A stretch of 41,520 nt of DNA, from assembly GCA_025094145.1 (NCBI GenBank), contig JALLLS010000022.1, positions 422,501-464,020 of the forward strand, read 5' to 3'. Positions 20,236-30,834 of this stretch are shown in pieces. Position numbers and translations under genes: made by a program. A model generated the notes under the pieces. That model ran no database searches, was not told the DNA's origin, and was given only the letters and a program-made list of their open reading frames with translations. Each line of letters opens with the position of its first letter. Position 1 is the first letter of the stretch. This DNA comes from Spinellus fusiger (Eukaryota > Mucoromycota > Mucoromycetes > Mucorales > Phycomycetaceae).

Positions 20236-20866
20236 TGTTTAAAATCAAAGGTTTGCAAGTATATAAATAATTGTTTCCTTTTGTGGATACCTCAATATCA
20301 AATTGTATTATCAGTAAAATATATTGTTTATGAATAAAATTATTGATGGATAAAATTGTTTATTGTAATAATATAGCTAATAGTACTGTAGCTAATAATA
20401 TACTATTACTATAGCCACTGCTGTTCTAGGTGTATTCCTTCATAGCAATAGAATTTACACCTTAAAAGCCTTGTGCTTTATCCTTGGGAGATAGATAACT
20501 ATGCTCAGGAGTATACCCTAGACAGACTAGACACCCTAGACAGTATAGAAGGAAGAAGACCACCTGGGACTGACTTGAGAAAGAGTCTTAACTTGCCTAA
20601 TAACAAAAGAGTGTATTAGTAATAATTCAATCAACAGAGATAGTATGCTTACCTTGTACTTAACACCTATCATGAGAATAATAAGCCATATATCATCTAT
20701 TAGTAGAAGAGTCAGTACAATGTCTTATGGAATACAATGAGCTCAGGCCCAGATGAAGACACTGCTTACCTTTTTATCACCTCCTTCTATTGTTTCTCTT
20801 TGTTAATAATAGCACATTACCTTGCTCAGTTATGCTCATCTTGACGAGTACTTGGGTGTTAAGTTG
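20236..20866 (-). repeat. Dispersed repeat, copy B (longer)
   Basis: This is the reverse-orientation homologue of 11251-11727. The shared ends are TACTTGCAAACCT-TTGATTTTAAA at its left edge and ACACCCAAGTACTCGTCAAG at its right edge. Copy B carries an extra interior block between GTAAGCAGTGTCTT and TTATTAGGCAAGT. It sits inside the inverted-arm structure. Confidence 0.75.
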
Positions 20867-21289
20867 TATGTGCAGTGTGAGAAATAGCAAAATAATAACA
20901 GACCAAAGAATGAAAAATATTTTCATTTTAGTGAGGTATCACTCTAGCCTTCACTTTTTAATAATTTAAGTCAAAATTCTAAAGTCAAACAGCTCACTCT
21001 CTTTCTATTTTTATATTGAAATCTTCCTTAACATGTCCTTCTCTACCATTAATTTCAAGAAAAGTGAAATCTTCACCTGAAATATCTGCCAGAAGATATT
21101 CAAAACAAAAGCTTTTATGAAAGCACACAGGATCACCCACAACATGTGAGTTTAATCTCAAGTCTAAAAGTAATGTTGCTCATTCTTTACTTTGAATAGT
21201 CCCATGGCTGAGTCTTCTCGGTATTTATCATAAAAACAAAGGCATAGAATAATAAAAACCAAACTAATCATGCTTTATTGCTATTGCTC
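20867..21289. other. AT-rich DNA upstream of transposase relic
   Basis: No gene seen. A possible acceptor (TTGCTCACAG at 21283-21292) marks the start of the open transposase frame, so lost 5' exons may lie here. Confidence 0.4.
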
Positions 21290-23925
21290 ACAGACCTCTC
21301 CCCGCCATCACCACAGTCTTCCGTGTAGAAGAGAAGAGTGATGATGACCAGGAAATCATCACTGAAGCTGATGAAGTGCTTGAGAAGGAACCTCTTTGGG
21401 CTGCTGGAGAAGAAGAGTTTGACAGCAGCAGCAACACCTTTGAGGAGACTGCATTTGTGGATGGTATGTTCCCATTCTCATCAAAACTAGAAATGATCAT
21501 GCATCGTTTCTTCACTGAGAATGAGGAACGTATCTCGAGAAGATTCGCAGGGGAGATCATTACTCTGTGTAAAGATGTGAGGGAGGCCTGTCTTGCCAAT
21601 CCTCAGGAGAAAATCCCTGCTTTGAACAGTGTTCTTAACCTTGAGAAGAGAGTGAAGAGCCATGTCCCCAAGTTCCCTACCACCACCCACAATGTTGCAG
21701 TGGTTGAAACCTGCAAGGGCTTGTCCCCCACCACCACCATCCACAAGTTCTCGATGAACAAGCCCTCTGAGCACTTGAGGCTCCTCACCGTCAACCCCAT
21801 CAAAACAACCATGCTCTCTGCTCTTCCAGACAGAACTCCCGACTAGCGAGTTTCTGTGACTCAAGGAGAGAAGTAGAGAGCCCACCCCTGTTTCCAGCAC
21901 CCCATGGTCACTGTTACCATCAACAATACTTCCATTGATCTCTGGGTTGGAGATATTGTGTGCGCCTCTCCCAGTGAAACAACAACAACAACATACAAGC
22001 TCGCCTCTTTCTTCATGCAACATGGTAGATTGATGGCTGAGGCTTACGAGGAGGCAACTGGTTTCTCTGTTGGCAGCATTGTCATTCTTGACATTGTTAG
22101 AGACATAAAGATTTCTTCCACCACCCACACCAACTCCACCACCCACCACCCTCTCAAAAGAGTCACCACCAACCCCAACAGATAGTTCATGCCAGTGAAA
22201 ATTGTACCTCTGAACTTGTTCTCGGATGACACGAGTGAAAATACCACCAAGAAGTGGAATAAGTTTGAGAGTTGGGTGATGTCTCCTGCCGCAATGGCAT
22301 TTAAAGAGCAGAACAGGGTTGAGAATATGTTCTTTCTTTGCACAAGTAACAAGTTGTCGGCAATGGAGATGCTTCCGGAGCTTGTGGAAGACCTTGAGGC
22401 GTTGGAGAGAGGCATGGAGATGTTTGACGTTGGGTTTGGTGAGTCTGTCCTTGTTGTTGGTGTTCTTCACTTCATCATGGCAGACAATCCCATGCATGCG
22501 GCGATTGCATGTAGTCTTGGTGCCAAAGCTAGGCTCCCATGCAAAAAGTGCTACTGGAGAAAAAGAAGTAGAAGTGCAGTAGTGGATGGTGCCCCTGCCA
22601 GAAGAAGAGAAGAGTTGGTGGAGATGTGCCAACATTTCAACAACAACCCCAATAACACTAGTCTCAGAAGTAACCCCAGCACTGGCTATAAGCTAACTGG
22701 TGGTGAAGCCCTCTTGTCCCTCCAGTCGTGGGATCCCTCCAAGGATTGTCCTGTTGAAATCTTGCATACCATTCTCCTTGGTGTTGCCAAACACTTTGTT
22801 ATTAGTATGGTACCCTACTACACTGAAAAAGAGGTAAAGCACCTGGAAGAAGGCTTTTTTCAGTACGACTCGAAGGCTTTCTCAAGAAAGCACCGCATCC
22901 CATTCTGCCTGTGTGGTTCTTATCTCGGAAGAGATTATAAAATAATTGTGCAGCAAATGCCAACTATTTTAAATCAACTGATCCAAAAAGACCTCATCAC
23001 CAACAATTATCCAAAGGCAATCATTCTTGATTGTTTTGTTAAACTCGGTTCTCTCGTGTCTCTTCTTTATGTACAAAGAATCAAAGTCTCTCTGGATGCC
23101 TATGTTGACAAGGTGAGGTATGTCACGCAAGAGTTGGCCAACGCAATCATCCAGTATGATACGTTACCAGCTCTAAGCAAGTCTGAAGAAGACGGTTATC
23201 AGTCGCACCTTAAAAATGCATCTGCTTGGCCATCTTTGTGAAGATATTACTCACTTTGCCTCGCCCATTCATTATGAAACAGAAAAGGCGAGCAATTCAA
23301 CAAGTTCATTCGTGAACGAATTATCTTCACCAACCGACAGTCGCCCTCTCAAGATGTTGCTATTTCCTTTGGGAAAAAGTACATGTCTTCACATGTCTTT
23401 CAAGGCGAGTACTGGCAGGTACCAGGCTATGGTGGTCTCTTTACTGCTGGTGCCGAGGTAAAGCTGTTTCAGCAAAAACGCCCTCTCACCATTTCCCGTG
23501 AGTTAGTAGATAACAACAGTGGGTCAAAAAGCATTGTTATTGGTCTGGCTGGATTGTTCTTGTTGTTTTCTTGTGTCTTGCCTGTCTTTGGTCAGATCAT
23601 TGCCACTGATAAGAAGAAGAATACTGCCACCATTGTGCCATTTAACTTCCAACTTGCCTTTGGTCAAAACTCATCCACCCACAACCACAACATCTGGCTT
23701 TTGCCAAAGAAACCTACAACCTTTCTTCTTTTTTTGCCTTGGGCCTAAAGGATAATATTGGAAACAATATTGTCTTTCCCCTGAACAATACTTGAGGTAG
23801 AATTTGACAATATAGTTGTTGTAGAGGCAGTTGACATTCAGTCAATGAATGAATGCACTGTTCTCAACACAAGTAAGTTTGGCTCTCTCTTTTGGACAAT
23901 GACCACTGGAATTAATTCTGTGTGA
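21290..23925 (+). pseudogene. CACTA-superfamily (Plavaka-like) transposase, broken
   Basis: One long frame runs from about 21292 with three in-frame TAG codons (21844, 21874, 22183). A shifted segment lies at about 23215-23289, after which the original frame resumes, and there are further shifts and stops at 23700-23796 before a last open stretch to TGA 23923-23925. Conserved blocks include LNLEKRVKSHVPKFPTTTH, WVGDIVCA, PVKIVPLNLFSDDTSENTTK KWNKFESW, FLCTSNKLSAMEMLPELVED, IMADNPMHAAIACSLGAKAR then CKKCYWRK, PVEILHTILLGVAKH, CGSYLGRDYKI, MHLLGHLCEDITHFA and IHYETEK. These match the Tnp2-like transposase family widespread in Mucoromycota and Basidiomycota. The DDT triad and C-x-x-C knuckle are plausible. 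An antisense open frame over the same region is a shadow. Confidence 0.8.
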
Positions 23926-24225
23926 GTCCTATAATAAATATTTTCTTAAACATTGTTACGCTGCAAATAGTGTGGGCTTAAGGATAATACATTATGTTAA
24001 GAGAAGAATATCAGTGACTGAGTTGTAATTTTGGGGTGATTCTGGATCTATTTCTTATCTTTACAGCTAATTCTATACTTATTGATTACAAAGTCAATAG
24101 TGATTACTAAAACAGGCAAGTAGAGTTTGAAATTGTTCATTTAGATAGCGAAAAAGCCTTTTTAAACACATTAGCCAATCATAATAGTATTGCAATTTTA
24201 TTCTCAGGATATTCCCTTATATATC
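23926..24225. other. AT-rich spacer inside the structure
   Basis: Nothing recognised between the transposase relic and the secreted-protein gene. Confidence 0.5.
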
Positions 24226-24891
24226 CTAAAAATATCCTTGTGTGTAACGGGATGTTACATTCACAGTAGTAGATGTACTAAAAGTATAAAAAGAATCACC
24301 GTAGGCGAAAAGTTCAAGCCTAGCATATTTCCAATCAATGTTTTCAGGAACGGTGATTTCCGTAAACCCTTTGCTGAGAGGAAAATATTTTTTTAATTCA
24401 CCTACAAAAGTATAACATTATAAGCATTTATTATACACACTCTTCAATGTACTTACATGCTAAACCTGAATACCTATTTCTACGATCTATAAATGATCTA
24501 GGATAAAGGCCTTGTTCAGACTCAGCAAGAGTCAGAAAACCACTAAATAGAGATATGAATAAGAGCTGACTATGACATTTTAAATAATTACAGAGCTTGA
24601 GAGAGCTTCCTTCTAGAAAGGTTTGTTTTCCTAGATAACCATACATATGTTAATTCAATATAAACCAAGTGTGTTTTGAGATTATACCATCTAACAGTGT
24701 AATTCTTTCCACCTATCCAATTGGTTATACCTTTGGGCTCTAAACTGAATTGTTTGTTAGTACAATCCAGTAGAAAGACATACAGGTGAAAACTAATGAT
24801 AGTAAATGTCTTGCAATGTGATTTCTCTACCCTTATAGGCAGAGATAAGAGAGATCAATGCAAAGATAATAATCAGAACAGATTTCAACAT
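24226..24891 (-). CDS. Small secreted protein, Kre9/KNH-like, variable paralogue 1
   Basis: Five phase-consistent exons on the minus strand: 24891-24831, 24739-24688, 24630-24592, 24542-24457 and 24401-24226 (TAG); 137 residues. Exon 1 is a signal peptide (MLKSVLIIIFALISLISAYK). Exon 2 gives EPKGITNWIGGKNYTVRW, like the P-x-x-G-x-x-W-x-x-G-x-x-x-x-x-x-W start of the fungal Kre9/KNH-like Ig-type domain. Exon 5 reads KGFTEITVPENIDWKYARL and closes with TVNVTS. No GPI tail is obvious. Intron 1 contains a TACTAAC branch point. A TATAAAA lies about 65 bp upstream. The gene is in a roughly 1-kb block duplicated at 37.2-38.2 kb. Exons 3, 4 and the end of exon 5 differ strongly from the second copy while introns are nearly identical. 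It may be a wall-associated or effector-like protein; function unknown. Confidence 0.72.
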
Positions 24892-25249
24892 AGCAGCAAG
24901 ATAGTAGAAGTTAAAGAATAGTATGATGAACAAGAAGCAGATCTTTAGACTGCCTTTTTATACTAATCTCTTCATGTTTTAGGATGTTTGTGTCTATTAG
25001 CTATACTATTCTGTCTTTTTAGATACTAATGATGAAGTGCCTATTCATACCATTGAATGGCTTTTTTAATATTCTTTATAATAATCATCTTAATATGCAC
25101 ATATATGCACTGTTTAACTTTACTGCTTATAGACTACAACTGTATTCTGTGTCTTGATTATTGCTTGTTTTTCTTTATTCTTGTTATTGTAAAGATATCA
25201 TTCTAGCATATATGCACAAATAGTTTAATAAAATTGCTAGTGTAATACA
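24248..25249 (+). repeat. Direct-repeat block, copy 1 (gene plus promoter)
   Basis: The block runs from GGGATGTTACATTCACAG to GCTAGTGTAATACA and corresponds to 37158-38158 in the same orientation. Outside three coding patches, only scattered single-base differences are seen. Its right edge is 2-3 bp from the inner end of the right inverted arm. Confidence 0.9.
24956..24962 (-). promoter_or_regulatory. TATA box of secreted-protein gene, copy 1
   Basis: TATAAAA on the minus strand, about 65-70 bp before ATG 24891. The whole promoter is shared with the second copy. Confidence 0.6.
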
Positions 25250-25251
25250 GA

Positions 25252-26143
25252 TATTCATAATTGGAACTTCTTATTTGCAAGCCTTATTTACAATACAATG
25301 TATATTTGCACTTTTTATTCTTTTATTCCTCTTTCCTTTTTGTGAGGCTCTATCTCTATTGGCACATTTATAGACTACAAAGATGCTGTGTATGCGTTTT
25401 GTCTTTTTCTGGAGCTATTATTCTACACTATCCACTCAAAAACAACAGTGTGATTTTATGTAAAAGTAGAGAATGATCAATCCACTATGGCATAAACACA
25501 GTTAATAGTAACACCAACCAGCATGGTACAACATCTTTATCAGGTGGGTTCGATCACAACTAAGAGGTAGACCAGTCGTCATGTGTTTATGTATTATGAA
25601 GTTATACAGTGTGATACATGTCTTCAGTGAATAGACATAGACATATCACTATCATTACTTATTGCACTATCTTATTTTAGATTTTTCTAAACTACAGCCA
25701 TTCACACCCTTAATAATCATACAAATGAACCATTGTAGCACTCACCCCCAGACACGGTCTATTACTGTCCAAGAGCCATTAATAAACATCAGGTCTATTT
25801 CTGATATTACATGAATATTGAACATAGATCTTAACTCAGCTTAGGATCATCGAGGTTAAATAAAGAGATAGCTGTCACTCATTGAAAGCTGGAGACTAGC
25901 ATTTTACTGGAGAAGGCAATCTGTAAATAATATATGAATGGCCTCATGCTCAGTATGCATTGGAGATGCCAGGCAATGATAGATGTCAATGACTAATAGT
26001 GGTTGTTAGATGAAATCGAAATAGAACTATTGTTTTGAAGTATCAACACCTTTTTTTTTATTTATTTGTTTGTTTGTTTATTGACTATTTGTATCTCTAT
26101 TTAATGAATTCATAAATTGATAACACTATCAAGATAAAGTATA
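25252..26143 (+). repeat. Right inverted arm
   Basis: Reverse complement of 19261-20154. The inner end TATTCATAATTGGAACTTCT also occurs as a roughly 50-bp fragment at 39863-39911. The outer end reaches AAGATAAAGTATA, where the Tc1 element at 26144 has inserted at a TA. Confidence 0.88.
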
Positions 26144-27487
26144 CAGTCGCACCCAATTGAATTTAATACTCTTGAGAATTAATATCAAGACAAAATATTT
26201 AGGATATGTTCAACATTAGATAAAACACTCCACATTTGATCTAGAAGCTTCAAACTTTCACACAATAAAGCTCAACCTCTTTAATGATTAAAAATAAAAT
26301 AAAAATAATATAATTAATATTTTGTATGGCCTCCTTTGGCATCTATTACAGCCTGGCATCTATCTGTCATACTCAGAACTCGTCGTTGTGCAAGTTCAAC
26401 ACCAACCCTCTCCCACTCCTCTGCAAGTAGAGCCTTCAAACTTTCTATATTGGTAATAGATACTCTTTTTCTCTGTAATTCGTCTTTCCAAGGCCCACCA
26501 GATATGTTCAATTGGGTTTAAGTCAGGACTTTGTGCGGGCCAGTACTCAAAGCCCTTAATTTGATGCGTCTCTTTCCACCCTCTGGCATAGGCCCCAGTA
26601 TGACAACTAGTACCCTATTCTTGTAACAGAAACTCCCTATCCTCTTTCTGATGCAATTCCATGAACCAAGGATGGAACCCACCAGCCAAAATCTTGATAT
26701 ATTCGTCTTGGTTTACAGTACCATCAACAAAGACTAATGGGCCAAATCCGCCCGCCCAAAAACAGCTCCAAAGCATGACCTCCCCGCCACCAAACTTTGT
26801 TGTTGGAACACTATGATTAGGATCATACCTTTCTCCAACTTTTCTGATGACACGGGCACCTCCATCATTCTCTTTGACAGTGTACCTGGACTTATCAGAC
26901 CAGATGACGCCTTTCCATTGGTCGTTCGTCCAATTGACACGTTCTTTAGCCCAACGAAGCCGTTTCTCTTTGTGTTTTTCAGTTAAGGCTGGATTTTGAG
27001 CTGGAGAAAAAGATCCGAACCCTAACTGCTTACAGTAACGGATAATGGTGTTTCTAGATACATCCACCTGAATCTTCGACATTTCCAATTTCAGCTGATT
27101 CTATGAGGCAAATGGGTCCTCTCCAATGACCTTTTCCAGGTGTCTGAGGTCGCTCTCATTGGCATTCTTAGGTTTTCCATGACTCTTTAAACGCAATGGT
27201 GACCCACGTTCTTTGATGTTTTTGATACTATTTTGAACTATGGGCTTTTTCATCTCAACTACGTTTGCGATGATAGTCAATTTTAATCCAGTCTTAAACT
27301 GGTAATAAATGCCCCATAGCTTTTTATCTTCTGCTTTATCATATTCTCCACGAGTGTGTGTTTCTGAAAATGTATCTGACATGTTGTGTTGGTTTAACAC
27401 TATTTGGAAAGAATAAGAGTTTTATGCAAAAAAAAGTTTTTTTTTATTAAAATTTAGGCAAGTATTAAATTCAATGGTGCGTGGCTG
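26144..27487 (-). mobile_element. Tc1-like element with terminal inverted repeats and TA target
   Basis: A 1344-bp element with about 27-bp imperfect terminal repeats (CAGTCGCACCCAATTGAATT at the left; the right end is the complement of CAGCCACGCACCATTGAATT). It is flanked by TA at 26142-26143 and 27488-27489, the duplicated target of Tc1/mariner elements. It carries one broken transposase gene on the minus strand. It sits exactly at the outer edge of the right inverted arm, so it entered after the arm formed. Confidence 0.85.
26314..27382 (-). pseudogene. Tc1-type DDE transposase, broken
   Basis: The frame starts at ATG 27382 (MSDTFSETHTRG), reads an HTH region (LKLEMSKIQVDVSRNTIIRY), then VIWSDKSRYTV with the first catalytic Asp, GGGEVMLWSCFWAGGFGPLV and LQE-stop-GT-SCHTG. 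After that it reads [12 protein letters not shown] with the last acidic residue and ends at 26314. In-frame TAG codons are at 27103-27101 and 26617-26615. The second stands where the second catalytic Asp is expected (usual Q-D/E-D-N/G-A). One extra base near WWAL shifts the frame before [17 protein letters not shown]. It is inactive as written; whether this reflects decay or sequencing error is unknown. Confidence 0.85.
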
Positions 27488-27559
27488 TAAAAGTGACCAG
27501 AAAGTAATCTCTCTTTTCAAAATGCAGATTCTCTTTTCTTTTCTATACATATTTTCTTT

Positions 27560-28150
27560 TCTAAATAGAGTTATCACTTTATGGACTCATTAGATATAAG
27601 CATAGAGCTTTCAATAGATGCATAAAGTAGTGTATAAGATACATAATAGTGGTTTTTATTACCAGGTTACTTAGCAACCACTGTTAGTCTTTGGCATGAA
27701 TGACAGCATGGCATCTCCGTCTCATAGTGGCAATGAGGTTGTTTATTGTCTTTTGATATTTTACCCCACTCTAGTCTACACTATGGACTCTGACTTTTCC
27801 TTGGTGCAGTAGACCTTCCTGTTCTTCCTAATGATCTTCTTGATATGGGCCCACAGATATTCAATTCAATCGAGATTGGAACATTGTCAGTGTCATTAAA
27901 GAGGCATCCCTATGCCATCTGAATCCCTCCAATCATGAGTAAAGACACTACCAAGCCTGCTTCCTTAAGGTCTTTCAGTGTGATACCTATAGTGAAAAGA
28001 GACGCATTAAACAGGCAGAATACCTCAGTTACGATAGAGTTCAGGTTCAGTACCTAGTGTAAAAAGATTGAGTCTCAACGGTACTATCCTTTCTATACAT
28101 CTCCAAGGTTCTAGAGTGGAGGTTTATAATAGATAGTGCATATATTATAT
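27560..28150 (-). mobile_element. Tc1/mariner-like relic 3, 3' part
   Basis: The terminus GAGTTATCACTTTATGGACTCATTAGATATAA at 27567 and GTGGTTTTTATTACCAGGTTACTTAGCAACCACTGTTAGTC at 27648-27692 match the other relics. Reading minus, a diverged D-stop-IEYLWAHIKKIIRKN around 27840 corresponds to the D-x-N-P-x-E-x-x-W region. Heavily mutated. Confidence 0.7.
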
Positions 28151-30834
28151 TTATGGTGCTATAAGAAACAAAAAAGATTGTGTGGAATTTGAAAGGTTCC
28201 CAATTCTTTTTTTTCTATCACTTTCTTAATAAAAATAAAACATGTTCAAATGTTTGTTTGTATCCGGAAAGATAATTTCTTTGTATGCCCTATTGACTGG
28301 CTAAATTTCTTATCTTATCAACCACTAGATGTCTTTACAATTGCTCTCTATTCTGTCTTTTATTCCATTCATTTTAATTTTTTAGTATATTTAGTTTGTC
28401 ATTATGGAGTCAAATGATATTTTTTATTAAAAACAGCTAGCAACAACAAAGGACACTTATTTATGAAGACGGACATTTATCAAAAGTAAGAGAAAGCATA
28501 GCATAGGCTGTATATCTTTCTTCTTTTATGAATAGATGATGAGTAATAACATATACACCATCATTACTTATAGATATTTCAGCATATATATCAAATCATG
28601 ATTTATCTTTTATATAAATAGAACCACTAGCATATATTAGTTTTCTTTCCATAAATATGGTAATATAATATAATTAATTATCAAGCCAAAAAAAAAACTA
28701 CTGCTGAACACTCTAACAACTTATTGGGTTATGGAATGGTTATATACATTCATATGATTTCTCTCAATGATGTATAACCAACATTAGTATAGAAACCTAT
28801 CTATAATGAAGAATGAAGAATAGTGTTGATTGTTGATTGTGTATTATTGTAGCTATTGTGATTTAAAAAGTAAAATATTTCCCTTTTAAAGAATAAAAGG
28901 CGAAAACAATGTGTCTTGTTAGATAACTATTTTGACTAAGAATAAAATAATCATGAAAAAAAAAAGAAAAAGGATGTTTATTTGTTTATTTGACGGGGTA
29001 TAATGAAACAGTATAAAATATACAAATATTCTATTTGATCCTGGCTAATCTTGTCCTTGATTAATTATAATAAATAAATACAATAGTAGATTGGATTGAA
29101 ATCAAGAGGCTGTTTCTAATTTCCAAAACAAAAAAACAAAAAAAAAACAAGCCTCACTAAAATAGTCAATAGCCTCAGTAAGCTCATAGTTGCAACAATA
29201 ACAATGATATTAATATATCTTTATTCCTAATATCCTTATTTCAATAAGAACAGAATGCCAGCCAAAGAAAGATGATATATTCTCATCAAGTTACTTTCTT
29301 TGTAGTATTATTTTGAATATTTACATTTTTGGTTGGAGATACCCTTGGAACATAGTATTATTCACAGGTTCTATTCATTTACTGAAAAAGAATCATTCTC
29401 CCTTTATGATACAATAAACAAAAAGATCAACCCATAAACATAGATATTTATCTACCTACACCTACACCAAGGTCTATGAAGGATGGCAACACTAGACGCC
29501 ATGGATGGAGCGGGTTCTTTTTTTTATACACACACCCACCTATGCGGAGATAGACTGAGGTTTAAAAAGACAGGTATTGAATATCTTTACTATTTCTCCA
29601 CAAGCGTAACACTTATGAATGCGAGTCAGGAACGTCAACCCATACTGTGATTATGCAGAAGACATAATAGTTAAAATTATCCTGTAGTACATGCTGACTA
29701 TGTTACCATGGGTACTAGCTATCACCGTAACAATAAAAAGAAGTATATTCCTATAGTGATAGTAATAACGGGATGAGCCGAGGGGAAGATCCGGGCAAAG
29801 TGGAAGACCGGAAGAGGGGCCACTCCATTAAACCAACGTAGAACACTGTCTATCTCCAATGAAAAACACGTGTAGCTGTCTTGTATAGTTTCCTTCTCTA
29901 GTCACCATTGTCTCTCTTTATTGCATTCATATTGCCTGCTCTGCTATCTCTAAAGAAGCACACCACTTCATTATTGAAGTGTGTACCCAATAGACTATAA
30001 TAGAATGAACTGGAATGGACTAGAATAGAAGAATAAAAGATAGGCTGTGTGTTTTCTTCCAGGAAAGGAGACTTGCACAGTAAAGAACCAAGACAGTCCA
30101 CAGAGAGAGAATACAAAAAGAGTGATGGCTTGTTTAGAATAAAGCGATCTCCATTTGCTGTAATTAACTTTGCACACACTCTAAGCGGTGCGTTAGTAGG
30201 ATTACTATCTCAGTCCAATAGACCTTTGTAGTCCGAAAAAACCTTAATGTCGCCTTTATTAGGGGAGAGTGAATAAAGAAGAGTCGATAGAGGAGAAGTC
30301 TATAAGGAAGAGATAGTAAGAAGATTACAGCTAGACAGAATCTGTTGGCTTACAAGGTGCACCTAACCACCCTTATTATTTTCCCCCCGAGAATACCGAT
30401 GGATCCAAAGGACTTTTTTTTTCTTTTTTCTTTTATATAAGTATATATAAGTATATATAAGTATATATAAGTATATAAGTATATAAGTATATAAGTATGT
30501 ATATATATATATATAAAAACATATTCCTGTCCCTCTTTCTGGTCATAGCAAGGTTGGACTTGTACGCTCTCTTCTTTGTTTGGTCAGCCTGTCAAGTCAT
30601 TACATTAAGACAGCTAACAAGAAAAGAAAATTGCCAAAAGTGTATTGCAGCTGCCTATGTATGTCTGTCTGTGCACCCCTCTTTCTTTCTTTCTTTCTTT
30701 CCTTCCTTCTCTCTCTCTCTCTCTTTCTATTGCCTGCGCTTTTTATTCTTAACTATCATCTCACTTGCTCATCATTCACTACCACCCCACATTAGCCTAA
30801 TAGACCCTGAAGCGACACCACTCAGTGCATTATC
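28151..30834. other. Long AT-rich gene-free stretch
   Basis: About 2.7 kb of mostly AT-rich DNA without recognisable genes. Notable items are a short GC-richer island at about 29765-29830 (GATGAGCCGAGGGGAAGATCC region), an open minus frame at 29898-30179 without features, a TAAGTATATA microsatellite at about 30436-30515, and a CTTT/CTCT tract at 30678-30728. The last kilobase must include the kinesin promoter. Confidence 0.45.
30436..30515. repeat. AAGTATATATA microsatellite
   Basis: Tandem 8-12 bp units of AAGTATATATA followed by a (TA)n run, about 320 bp before the kinesin start codon. Confidence 0.8.

Noticed and set aside
21487..22635. 382-codon antisense open frame with Cys/Val-rich composition
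   Set aside because: It is the complement of the transposase relic, whose sense frame has recognisable conserved blocks; the antisense frame has none.
25540..25575. Possible tRNA-derived SINE (GGTTCGATCAC, B-box-like, also in the left arm)
   Set aside because: No convincing A box at the right distance and no cloverleaf can be drawn; likely chance.
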